A stretch of 64,000 nt of DNA from Lingula anatina (taxonomy: Eukaryota; Brachiopoda; Lingulata; Lingulida; Lingulidae), in the NCBI RefSeq assembly GCF_001039355.2, contig NW_019776113.1:521943-585942 (forward strand), given 5' to 3'. Below the pieces are notes generated by a model. The model made no database searches. It was not told the origin of the DNA and saw only the letters and a program-made list of their open reading frames with translations. Shown here piece by piece: positions 12,176 to 24,700 of the stretch (positions are counted from its first letter, which is position 1; every line of letters starts with the position of its first letter). The translations under genes were made by a program, and so were the position numbers.

Positions 12176-15100
12176 TCAGTTTGTTTCTAGGAAATCATGG
12201 GTTCTCAAAAGAAACACAGGAATTTTCACTTTAATTATGTCTCCATTTTTCTTCTCCATTGTGTATGCTCCCCTAAAAAGAGAAATATGATCAAAAGTTG
12301 GATACACAAGTTGTAATTGTGAAAATAGTTTCATTGGATCTCAGTTTTGATAGTCAAAAAAGTTTTCATTTATGATAGATCCACATATTTTATTTACCTG
12401 TTGACTGTTTCGTCTGTTCACTCTGACAGACTCGGTCACAACTACATAGAGCAGTTAAAGAAAAGGTTTGGTTATGAGATGAGGCCACAATACTTACCAC
12501 ATGTAACCATTACTAGTGTGGAGTTCCACATAACTTCTGTACTGAAAGGTTGGCCTGTTCATGTTAAGTATAGGTTCCTGAATTTAAAAAAAATCATATT
12601 TGAAGTACACAATCATATTCATTTCTATTTTTGTCTTCTGAAATCAACAGCCTCAATGATAATGGTTATATAACAAACCTTACCTGCCCTACAACCCCTT
12701 TTCCATTTACAGTCTGATTTGGACCTCCTGATATATGCCAATGACGCGACCGGAGCTGAACCTGCTCTTTGTTAGTGTTCTCTATCCTTATACAATAAAC
12801 CCAGATCTGTAAAAGAGTACATTAAGATTACAGTTAAATTGTTATTAAACAGAAAAATTAAAATCATCATTTCACAACCTTTACTCAAATGTAAAAAAAA
12901 TAGTTTAACTCATTCAGTGTGGAACTTCCTCCACAATCAGATCAACTCTAGTAGTACTAATGATACTTCCTAATATCAAAATTTTGCAGATACATTAGTA
13001 ATTGTTCCAGATAATTACATATATGTTACCTATATACTTACATATTTGTTTTGGTCATCTAGTATAGGTATAACATCCTAAAATGGTTTAAATAAAGAAT
13101 GTGTAGAAATTTAGCCTTTGTTTGAAGTCTTTGCTGTACTTTAAATATAACAATACTTGCTGAAATACGAAGAAATTTCTTCTATCACATGTGCTTCATA
13201 TCAAGGTGAGTTAGATATATGATTGTTTAATATTGTCATTATAATCATTATGACATTGTTGTACAATACCAATGACAAAAATGTCACTGTGAAATAAACT
13301 ATCAATATCACACAGGGTAAAAACATACCACAAGGGATGGCATAACTGTGACCTTAATTCCATGAGTGCAAGCCACATAGACATTTAAAGGCTCCTGTAG
13401 GTGCATTTTACATTTTTTCTTCCAGTTATTTAGATGAGCTCTAGGCCTACAGTTAGGGACTGAAAATGAAAGGAAAAGATCAAATATTAAATTGTTTACA
13501 GCAAATCTATTATAAAAAAACCAGTGATAACTCATGATTAATAAACAAATATGGAGCTTCTGGAGATGAAGGAAGATTGTAGTTATGTCAGGCGAAGATT
13601 TAAAAATTCCAAATTTTTATTCTGCCTTACCTTCTTTGAAATTGTATGTGAAAAAATTCTCGAATTCCGCATGTTCTACGGGCCAATCTGACACTGTTGA
13701 TGTGTATGGTAACATGTCTTCATGGGCAACAAAGCCAAAGCCTGTAATGGACACGACACCAAACATTAACACACTCTTTGTGCCTTTGATGTGATCATAT
13801 CATCAATATGAAAATCTTAAGAACTGGTCTCATATTAGAAATGACTGATAAAGCTTAGGTCACAACACAGTGTTATGATCTATATGTGGCCATGCCACAT
13901 CACCAACTTGAAGGAACAGAGGGAATGCCTTGACTACCTATGATGAGCTAAACTTAATCAGATGCCACACAAAGCATTGTAAATGAATGCACACTGACAC
14001 ATTCACTAAGTAGTAATATAAATATATTGCAATTATGTCCTAAGCAGACTTTTACAGGTAATCATACCATTGAGTATCTGTGGTTTCAATTCACCCTTTT
14101 GAGCCATAAAAATACATTCTTCATTGCCAGCCTGCAAAAGACAAAAGTAGTTCAAATTAATAATGATTCATAAACCATTTCTACTATTGAACCATTTTGA
14201 TTCTGTATCCACAAATTTCCAATTCAAAACATAAAAACATTATCATCGCTAATTTACCTAAAATACGTATTCAAAGATTTCAACAGATCTTACATTATAA
14301 GAAAACTTACCCCTTCCATACTTGTATCCTCCAGGTCTACAAGCACTTGGTAATAAATTTCTTCTGCTGGCAGTTTTATAACATCAAGACTTGTATAACA
14401 AAGAAATTAATACATTTACTTGAAACTGCAAAATTATTTTTTTTATTTTGCACTGAATATCAAAGCAACTCAATTCATCAATTGGACATGTCATGCTACA
14501 AGTTGATTAAAATTTTATTTAAAATGCCATGCTTTCGAAAAGAAAAAAAAACCCACAGCTTCCAGCAAATGATGCATCAGAAAAATGTAATTCCAAATAT
14601 CATTTACTGTAGACAAGCATGTAATAACTATGTTCCTACCTGCCATCTGGTGTTACAGATATATCTCTGTCATCATAAATCTTTGCCTGACATGGATATA
14701 AAACCACTCCTCTGTATCCAAGTTTCTTGTGGATAAATAGCTAGAAAACAAGTTTTTTTTTAAACAAGTTTCGTTAAAACATAACTCCTCTGTAGCTAAA
14801 AACAATTAACATCCCGTTTCACATACAGAAATTTTATCATTACTATTACTATTCACAATGCGGCCTTACAGCTACTATTACGTACTGCAAGATAATCGTC
14901 CTGTGGAGTACAGAAGCAAATTACTGAGATGTGATATTCAAACATTAAAAGTGAAATACTTGATGTCATGCATGGTTTGGAAAAGTCTCATTATTATGCA
15001 TATGGCTGTAAAGTCACAGTTGAAAGCGACCAAAATATTAAGAATTCAATTTTCAAGAAGGATTTGAACAGGATGATGTTAGAAATTCAAAAATATGACA

Positions 15101-18100
15101 TCAGCGTCAAACATGTGCCAGGAAAGAACAATCCAATAGCTGATGCTCTTTCCAGATTATCCTCATGCAAAGGCGTCACCATTCAAGGTGTAGATGTCAC
15201 TCTACACAAGATTGACATGCAGCTAAATGCTAGCCCTACTAAAACAGATACTAGATGAAACATCATCTACTCCCTTCATAATTTCATTATACAAGGATGA
15301 CCCAGTACAAGGTTGGAGTATCCTGCACCTCCAAGACTTTTGGAACTGCTGTGATGAATTATCAGTTATGATTCGTAGTGACTAATAGTTNTACAATACC
15401 AATGACAAAAATGTCACTGTGAAATAAACTATCAATATCACACAGGGTAAAAACATACCACAAGGGATGGCATAACTGTGACCTTAATTCCATGAGTGCA
15501 AGCCACATAGACATTTAAAGGCTCCTGTAGGTGCATTTTACATTTTTTCTTCCAGTTATTTAGATGAGCTCTAGGCCTACAGTTAGGGACTGAAAATGAA
15601 AGGAAAAGATCAAATATTAAATTGTTTACAGCAAATCTATTATAAAAAAACCAGTGATAACTCATGATTAATAAACAAATATGGAGCTTCTGGAGATGAA
15701 GGAAGATTGTAGTTATGTCAGGCGAAGATTTAAAAATTCCAAATTTTTATTCTGCCTTACCTTCTTTGAAATTGTATGTGAAAAAATTCTCGAATTCCGC
15801 ATGTTCTACGGGCCAATCTGACACTGTTGATGTGTATGGTAACATGTCTTCATGGGCAACAAAGCCAAAGCCTGTAATGGACACGACACCAAACATTAAC
15901 ACACTCTTTGTGCCTTTGATGTGATCATATCATCAATATGAAAATCTTAAGAACTGGTCTCATATTAGAAATGACTGATAAAGCTTAGGTCACAACACAG
16001 TGTTATGATCTATATGTGGCCATGCCACATCACCAACTTGAAGGAACAGAGGGAATGCCTTGACTACCTATGATGAGCTAAACTTAATCAGATGCCACAC
16101 AAAGCATTGTAAATGAATGCACACTGACACATTCACTAAGTAGTAATATAAATATATTGCAATTATGTCCTAAGCAGACTTTTACAGGTAATCATACCAT
16201 TGAGTATCTGTGGTTTCAATTCACCCTTTTGAGCCATAAAAATACATTCTTCATTGCCAGCCTGCAAAAGACAAAAGTAGTTCAAATTAATAATGATTCA
16301 TAAACCATTTCTACTATTGAACCATTTTGATTCTGTATCCACAAATTTCCAATTCAAAACATAAAAACATTATCATCGCTAATTTACCTAAAATACGTAT
16401 TCAAAGATTTCAACAGATCTTACATTATAAGAAAACTTACCCCTTCCATACTTGTATCCTCCAGGTCTACAAGCACTTGGTAATAAATTTCTTCTGCTGG
16501 CAGTTTTATAACATCAAGACTTGTATAACAAAGAAATTAATACATTTACTTGAAACTGCAAAATTATTTTTTTTATTTTGCACTGAATATCAAAGCAACT
16601 CAATTCATCAATTGGACATGTCATGCTACAAGTTGATTAAAATTTTATTTAAAATGCCATGCTTTCGAAAAGAAAAAAAACCCACAGCTTCCAGCAAATG
16701 ATGCATCAGAAAAATGTAATTCCAAATATCATTTACTGTAGACAAGCATGTAATAACTATGTTCCTACCTGCCATCTGGTGTTACAGATATATCTCTGTC
16801 ATCATAAATCTTTGCCTGACATGGATATAAAACCACTCCTCTGTATCCAAGTTTCTTGTGGATAAATAGCTAGAAAACAAGTTTTTTTTAAACAAGTTTC
16901 GTTAAAACATAACTCCTCTGTAGCTAAAAACAATTAACATCCCGTTTCACATACAGAAATTTTATCATTACTATTACTATTCACAATGCGGCCTTACAGC
17001 TACTATTACGTACTGCAAGATAATCGTCCTGTGGAGTACAGAAGCAAATTACTGAGATGTGATATTCAAACATTAAAAGTGAAATACTTGATGTCATGCA
17101 TGGTTTGGAAAAGTCTCATTATTATGCATATGGCTGTAAAGTCACAGTTGAAAGCGACCAAAATATTAAGAATTCAATTTTCAAGAAGGATTTGAACAGG
17201 ATGATGTTAGAAATTCAAAAATATGACATCAGCGTCAAACATGTGCCAGGAAAGAACAATCCAATAGCTGATGCTCTTTCCAGATTATCCTCATGCAAAG
17301 GCGTCACCATTCAAGGTGTAGATGTCACTCTACACAAGATTGACATGCAGCTAAATGCTAGCCCTACTAAAACAGATACTAGATGAAACATCATCTACTC
17401 CCTTCATAATTTCATTATACAAGGATGACCCAGTACAAGGTTGGAGTATCCTGCACCTCCAAGACTTTTGGAACTGCTGTGATGAATTATCAGTTATGAT
17501 TCGTAGTGACTAATAGTTCAAATATTCAGTTAACTACTATGGATACATAGACAAACATTAAAATGCAAGTATCTGGTGTCTTCAAGTCACCGATATCTAG
17601 TGTTTTTAAAGTGGCAGTGTAACATAAACAAGTCTGACAGCAGGGGCCTTTAAGGTCACCTCCTAGGAACAACGTCTTGTATATATCTCAGCACATATAG
17701 AAATGAAATCAGTTGTAGTAGTTTCCATTTTTCTTGAGAGTTGTTCCATATGATTCTCCTCATGATATTAATTAGTGTCCATTTAAACAACCCGTGAGAC
17801 CATTTCATTGACAGTCACCATCTCAAATCATGAACATTTGATTTAATATTATAGATGGATAACACAATGTACATTAATCCTATACATAGCTATAATTACT
17901 TTTTAAAAAAAATTAAATATTGTATACTCAAACAGTTATAATGACAATCACCTGCCCACTGTTGTACTGTCCTTTGAGATCATTTTGCTGATTTCCAATA
18001 TGGACACCGTAACTGTAATATATAAAAGTTTTAAAAAAATCATTATTATTATTAACTAATTAATAAAAAAAGTTTTGAATAACTGACTGCATTTTGTCTC

Positions 18101-18421
18101 TACTGCTAATCATGATGTAATTGCCTTTGACTAAACGTGCACTAACTCTGGAATATGAGGACCCACAGAGATTGTCAAGAAGTGGATATTCAGAGGTATT
18201 TAAGGGCCTCAAGGTTCACTTGTCGTTATGAGGTCTTACCAGCTGTAAGGCTTAGGGTACCGTGAGAATGCAGGGCCAAAAACTGAGGCTAGTAGAACCG
18301 CGGACAAAATTCCACATACCGTATTTTTGCATAGAGAATCGTACCTTATTTGCCTTGAAGTGCATAACTTGTTGTTTTGTTTGAAGGCAAAAGTAATGCT
18401 TTTCGCGACTTTTCGCATCAT
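12176..18421 (-). CDS. POLDIP2: POLDIP2, polymerase delta-interacting protein 2
   Basis: Ten minus-strand exons: 18421-18240 (start), 18012-17952, 16869-16769, 16519-16441, 16261-16198, 15871-15761, 15589-15459, 12806-12684, 12577-12498 and 12272-12176 (TGA). Phases agree throughout, giving 342 residues, close to the human protein (about 368). The N terminus (MMRKVAKSITFAFKQ) is basic and lacks acidic residues, as in a mitochondrial presequence. Next comes a YccV/HspQ-like domain (LFIHKKLGYRGVVLYPCQAK, YYQVLVDLED, FVAHEDMLPYTST), then an ApaG/DUF525 domain (IKVTVMPS, WVYCIRIEN, VQLRSRHW, YVELHTSNGYMWGAY). Exons of 61 and 111 nt have the same length in the plus-strand paralogue. Exons 3-7 occur again at 13329-14740; that block is treated as an assembly duplicate. 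The gene diverges from PES1 across about 320 bp. Confidence 0.85.
13329..14740 (-). CDS. Second copy of POLDIP2 exons 3-7
   Basis: Exons at 14740-14640, 14389-14311, 14131-14068, 13741-13631 and 13459-13329 duplicate those at 16869-15459. The five exons sum to 486 nt and start and end in phase 0, so the set could be spliced in tandem without a frameshift and would double the YccV-like domain. Near-perfect intron identity and the N at 15391 make an assembly overlap the better explanation. Confidence 0.7.
14858..15258 (+). mobile_element. Ty3/gypsy RNase H fragment (copy A)
   Basis: Two overlapping frames, offset by a frameshift, together match the RNase H end of Ty3/gypsy pol: a segment like NRPVEYRSKLL in one frame and VKHVPGKNNPIADALSRL in the other. 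It is truncated at both ends, has no LTR nearby, and lies antisense in a POLDIP2 intron. It is a decayed fragment. Confidence 0.8.
15392..17518. repeat. 2.1-kb tandem block, copy B
   Basis: Second copy of 13262-15390. It is contiguous with the 5' exons of POLDIP2, whereas copy A is contiguous with the 3' exons. Confidence 0.9.
16986..17386 (+). mobile_element. Ty3/gypsy RNase H fragment (copy B)
   Basis: Same fragment as at 14858-15258, repeated within the duplicated block, with the same frameshift. It is not an independent insertion. Confidence 0.8.
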
Positions 18422-18629
18422 CGTCCCTTGCAGATATTTGGGACAAAGTCAAAGTTCTTCTGGTAAAGAAGAGCAAAATAAAGTACACAAGTTAAATCAA
18501 GGACAGGCTGAGGCGAAACTGTTGTTTGATTTATTAATTATCATGTAAAATCTAAAGGAAAAAACATGATTTAAGTATTTATCTTAAGCTCAGGGATTTT
18601 GTAAATTAATGGTTGGGGTAAAACAGTCA

Positions 18630-18713
18630 CACGTGACTCCGAAAAAATACGTTGGTCTTGCCTTGGGCATAACACGTGTATTTGCTCTCGCCTGCCCTCT
18701 ATAAACCGGAAGT
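18630..18713. promoter_or_regulatory. Shared POLDIP2/PES1 promoter region with two E-boxes and an ETS site
   Basis: Between the divergent start codons (18421 minus, 18740 plus) lie CACGTG at 18630-18635 and 18673-18678 and an ETS/GABP-type CCGGAAGT at 18706-18713. E-boxes of this form bind Myc/USF-type factors in animals, and PES1 is a ribosome-biogenesis gene, so Myc-type control is plausible. The motifs are seen; their use is inferred. Confidence 0.5.
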
Positions 18714-18739
18714 TCTGCTATCCATGTGGTCACAGCAAA

Positions 18740-21700
18740 ATGGTGAAGCACAAGAAAAAGGTATGTTTATCAAAGTGGTGGAGAAATTGTTATTTGAATT
18801 ATCTAAAGCAGTCCTTACTTACTGATCGCACGTTTAACAGATTATCATAGAGACTTGTCCAGTATTTACATGTACTGTAGTTTCTTGCCAAGATGCCCTC
18901 AGTACGCTGTACAGTACTGAGGGTTTAACATGCTTACCGTGTAAGTACATGTACATGTAGGCTAGGACCTTACATTGAAGCTGTGTGCCCCAATGGTGGA
19001 CCCATTAGAAAACAACACTTAACTAGGGTTGCTGGAACCTAAACAGATTTTAAGTGAACAGTGAATTTAAACACAATGTATTTTTCCTTTATATTAATGT
19101 TTGTACATACATGCATTTATACTATATTCCATTTGATTAAGCAACACCACCTTTGTTAATGCCCATCATTTGTTTTATTTCCAGTTTGAGAGTGGTGCAG
19201 CTACGGCATATGTGTCTAGAAACCGGGCACTGAAAAAATTACAGCTGTCATTACCAGATTTTAGGTGAGGAAATAAGATTTGAAGTCTCAGTATCTTGAC
19301 ATACTGTAATTTATTGAAGGTACACTTTGATATTATTTGTTAAAGATTCCTGAGAAAAACTCATGCTTAATTAATTTTTTGGGGTTAACAGTATTTCTTC
19401 TTACTAGTCAACCTTTAATCCCACTTTTCTGATACTCGCTATAACTCAGTAACAATCTGGGAAAACAGCAAAGTCCTTATCCCATGCTTAAGTAATGTTT
19501 TTTTTTAATTCCCCCATCCCTTCCATCTCAATTCAAGCACACATTTTGCATTACTTGAAACTCTGTCAGGACTGAAGATAGGCATCAAGATTGTGAGGAG
19601 GGGGTAGATTTGATTATTATTTTGCCATATTCATTCAAGTCATTTATCACATGGTTTAAAATATGAGCAATAAGTATTAATTACTTGTCCTCAGGTAACT
19701 TCAACAAGAAATGGTTTATAAATGCACTTGACATGTGTTTGAAATTGTACACTTTGCCTCTTTATAGTTTGTTATGAAGTCAAGATGATGATCCCAATAA
19801 TGGGAGTGATGATGATTGAATCCTGTGATACACATCTTTTAGTTATTTAACTTAATACATTTAATTAAAGAGTAAATTGTAACATGTGTCCTAAGGTAAG
19901 AAAAAGTAATGGCCAAGCTCATCTTCACAATGGCACATGTATATTGTTCCAGGCGACTATGCATCTTAAAGGGCATTTACCCCCATGAACCCAGGCATAA
20001 GAAGAAGGTGGGGAAGGGCAGCACAGCCCCTAAAACCTACTATTTTTACAAGGACATACAGTTCATGGCACATGAACCTATCATACAAAAGTTTAGAGCA
20101 TTTAAGGTAGGTGTTGTTTGAATTTATGTTGACGCTTTAAGAATTTTTTACATTAGACAAGGATTGTTAAGTGTTTTTGATGTTTTTTTTATCAGAGAAG
20201 ACCAATTGTTTTAAAGGGCATAGTTATTCTGATGGAATAAGACACTGTGTAGACATTTTTTGGTATTAGAATTGTTATGACACTTGCTACATTTGTTGTT
20301 ATCACAACATTCCGTTTATAATTTACAGATTTTTGTCAGAAAACTGAAGAAGGCTCTTGCTAAAAATGAATCTGATAAAGCAATGCGCCTTAGAAACAAC
20401 AAGCCCAAATATCAGCTGGACCATATTATCAAAGAAAGGTATATATATATATATAGATAGATATCTTGTATCTTTCTTCACCCAAGAGATTATGAAATTT
20501 TTGGACTAAAATGTAATCAGTCAAGTTGAGCATTATATGAAAGCACTTCTGACACATTAGGTATATTCAGACAGTTCACTTTATTTTTCTCCAGGTACCC
20601 TACCTTCATTGATGCTATACGAGACTTAGAAGACTGCCTGTCTATGTCATTTTTGTTCTCAACTTTTCCTAAGACTAGAAAGACTCACTCAGAAATCATA
20701 CACTTGTGTCGCAGACTAACAGTGGAGTTCATGCATTATGTTATTGCTTCTAAGTCATTGAGAAAGGTAAAATTATTCAGGTTTGACAGCAGATAATGTA
20801 TTTTTTATAGTTTTTATAGCACTACCATTGTTAATATTTGTTAAAGTCCTGTTTAATATACCAGGTGGATTTATATGTGTTATGGTAACAAGATTGAGAA
20901 TAGTTCCATCTATATTCTCAGTCCTAGACCTGCTGAAATATGTATACTAAATCTAGTCATAGATTTAAAAACTATTTATATGGATGGTGTTGAACATACC
21001 AATGTATTTTATTTTAGGTATTCATTTCCATCAAAGGAATATATTTTCAAGTGGAGATTTTGGGTCAAACAATAACTTGGGTTATTCCTCACAAATATGG
21101 TTATGATGTAAGTCCTTGTGATCGTTAAGTATTTCCCAGATCTTGATAGAATTATTTTCGTGATGTAGATGTTGAGTAATTTAAAATTATTTGGGCAATT
21201 TTATTTTGTAAAGATAATGCCAATGCTAGAATTTTTTAAAACAGGCTGTTATTTCTTAGCAACAGAATTCTCACTTTTATAAACAAATATGAAATTATAT
21301 TTCAGCACCCTGAAGACGTAGACTACAAAATCATGGCCACCTTTGTGGAATTTTACACCACAATGCTTGGTTTCATCAACTTCAAATTGTACAATTCCCT
21401 TAATTTGCATTACCCTCCAAAGGTGAGTTTAACTTGTAATCCATCCATTTATTTGGGAATTTTTAAAAATAATGCTCTGTAAGGATTTCATATCTGTAGA
21501 AAATTTCATGGTTTGTCCTGTCAAGTAACATGCCTAATGCTTAGTCCTGTAGGAAATTATTTTGTATATTTCAGCTTTCATTAGAAACTGAGCCAGTTAC
21601 AAGTGAAGAAAAAGATGCATGTTCCGAGGCTGAGAGACTGGAGGAGGTAAGCCAATTGGCTCTGCAGAAAACATGCTTCAGAAATCTTGTATAGTTTGTG

Positions 21701-24700
21701 CTAGTAAGGAAATATGGCCTGGTCCAGCGTTTTAACCTAACGACCAATTTTGTTAAATTTTGTCTCTGTACTGGATGATGGTAGGCTTTGTTTTATTGTG
21801 TTAGAAATCTTTAAATTTTGAAAATGTATTGTAATTTTATAATTTACAACAGTATATGTTTTATTTCTGTATTTCTGCTGTTTTTTATGTAAAAGATATT
21901 TTTGAATTTTCAAAATGTGGGTTAAGTGGATGCAGGAAAATTCTTATCAAGCTTCTAAAACCTCTGCTTTAGAGATTGGCAGCTATGACCCAGACGCTGA
22001 AGTCAGTGGTTGATGACAGCCAGGAAGAGGAGGTGGAGATGGATGAGTTTCCAGCTTCACAGGTACTTATAGTTGTGGGCAGGGCTTTTCCTAGTTTTAG
22101 AGGTACAGGTCGTTCAGAATTAGCACCTGTAATGATTTTTTTTCATATTTGAGGGTGGTATAATATAAAAGAGCAAAAATAATTATACAATTATATGAAC
22201 ATTACACACAAAAATTCTCACAGAGTTGTGATTTTATCAGTTGTACCTCTTCTTCAGTCAGATGATCCAGATATTATAGAGCAGGCAAAGGTGGAGCAAG
22301 AAAAGCTGAAAAAATTTCAAAATCTATTCAAAGGCTTAAAGTTCTTTCTAAATAGGGAAGTTCCAAGAGAAACACTTGTCTTTGTTATAAGGTAAGTATA
22401 AGGTTTGTCTTAGATTTTTATTGTAATGTGTAAGAGATTGAAGAAGTTTTGCTGGATTGAAATTCTGAAATGAAAACTTGTCCCTGGGAAATTGATGATT
22501 TCAGATGTAAAAATTATAGCTTCCCCCTTCTTAGAGTTGGGCTCTTTTCAGATCAAGTGTTATGCTTAATTGAATGGTTTCACTTTGTAAAGTCTTAACA
22601 TGTAATTGCTCTACAGGGGTTTTTATCCCCCTTCATTAGTTTTCCACAGTTTTGCTGCCTGGTGTTAATTAATTGGCTGTATTAAGTGTGGGGGCGACTC
22701 TTCTACGTGATAGCCATGTTTCTGAATTGCTAATCTTGCAAAGTGTCCGCATAGATTAAGTGTACTATTCAATATGAAAAAAGACCATCCAGTGTTAACC
22801 TTAGTTGAGGTCTGTGTATTCTTCAGGTCATTTGGAGGTGAAGTGTCCTGGGACAAAACTGTGGCAGTTGGTGCTACCTACTCTGAGACAGATGAGACAA
22901 TAACTCACCAGATTGTGGACAGACCAAATGTTGCAAAGCAGTACTTATCTAGGTATGAAAAAGAAACAAACGCAAATATCAGTCCGTATATTGTATCAGT
23001 GCCCAAGGCTGTATCTGATTCGGCAGTTTTGCTGTTTCAAGTGCATTGCAGAATCCAAAAAGGTTCAAGAATCTTTAGAATAGTTTCAGTATTTCACATA
23101 ATAGGAAGGTTACAAGACCTAACTGTGATTAGATACTGTGGGTGGTGAAGACATTTGACCCAGCCATAGCTCAGGTTTGATGATAAATTTAACTTCAAAT
23201 CCATTTTGATTTACAGGTATTATGTTCAGCCCCAGTGGTTATTTGACTGTGTGAATGCCAGGAAGTTGCTTCCTGTGGAGGATTATTTCCTGGGAGCTAT
23301 ACTGCCACCACACCTGTCTCCTTTTGTGGAAGAGGGAGAGGACGATTATGTGCCGCCAGAAAGGCTTGAGGCACTGGAAGAAGATTCAGGTAGTTGTGTC
23401 TTTTAGTACCTTTCAGACTGAACATTTTACATTGCTTTGTAATCCACAGTTACTAGATTATGTTATTCCAAAATAGTTTTATTTCATTTTGAACATTTTT
23501 CTAACATTAAGATACTCAATGCAACAATAGTTTGAAACAAACAAGATGGGAATTAGAAGTTTATAAGGTGTCAGAGTATTGATATAGTTCAAAACGGTAA
23601 TGTGATGTGTGGAAATTTACTAAAGATTTTAAAACAATTTAGAAACGAGTCAACCTGCATTGTTAATGAAATAGGTGTCAATGAAGATTCAGAGGAAGAG
23701 GATGTAGAGGAAAATGATAATGAGGGAGGAGACGAATCAGACGAGGATGTTGATGAAGAGGAGGAAGAGGAAGAAGATAGTGATGTGGAGGAGGATGAGG
23801 ATAGTGAGGAGGAAGATGCTGCTTTAAGAAAGCAAAAGAAAAGGAAGTTGCATGATGTAGAAATAGACCATATGAAGAGAAAGAAACGAGAAATGAAGGT
23901 AAACTAACATGTAATTGAATTAAGATGAAAAGAATGTTCCCAAGTTTTTATCTACTTTAGATCAATAATACAGGTTTTAACTCTAAGAAAATATTTAGTG
24001 GGCATACATGTTTCTGATTTTTGTAGGTCTTGAATATGTCTGTAGAAGCAGGAACTGTTGAGACAGATGATGTGGAGAAAAAACTAAAAAAACAGACAGA
24101 CGAGGAAAGAAAACTGTCAGAAATGATGATTCCTAAGAAAAAACGCAGACTTTACAACAAAATAATGTATTCTAAGAAAAAGAAAGCACAGGAGGTGAGT
24201 AATGTGTTCAACGTTTTCATGTGAGAACTTTGATCAAATATGTGAAATAATCTTATACTCTGATTTAATTATGCCTGAAGGCTGTGCTTGTTGCATATAA
24301 GGAGACAGGTATACCATACCTGCTCCATTCTTGTATATTTATTGTGAAAAGAATGTGCAAAGAATGCATGTTGACATTTACATTGTTTAAGTCAAGTGAA
24401 ATAAGTTTATTTAATGGTTTATCCATAACACTCCTCTAAGCGATAGTTTGTTACGATAAGAATTTTGTTAAGTACACCAAAGAAATTCCTTGTTTTCCAA
24501 ATTTATTTGACTTTAAATAAATTCATGGTGTTAATATAGTATCTCAATCATCAGATTTTTTTTATTCAAACTTAATTGCTTTTTATGGAAAATACTAAGA
24601 TTAATATACACTCTTGCCCAAAATGGTTGGTACACGGAAATTTTGTAATGCATTTCACTCTGTTTCTTTCATGTTTATTGTTATTACCAAAACTATATCC

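Larger units (their letters stand above)
13262..15390. repeat. 2.1-kb tandem block, copy A
   Basis: Identical to 15392-17518 except for two single-base homopolymer length differences that I can see (an A run near 14550 and a T run near 14753). Such identity across introns and a retroelement fragment, together with a one-base N gap at 15391, indicates a contig overlap that was not merged. Confidence 0.9.

Noticed and set aside
12347-12673. Plus-strand ORF with an acceptor-like start at 12430
   Set aside because: The reverse strand carries the penultimate POLDIP2 exon with a better family match; the plus frame has no homology.
14197-14736. 179-codon plus-strand ORF
   Set aside because: It lies antisense across POLDIP2 exons 3 and 4, which have splice sites and homology on the minus strand; the copy at 16327 is broken by a homopolymer change.
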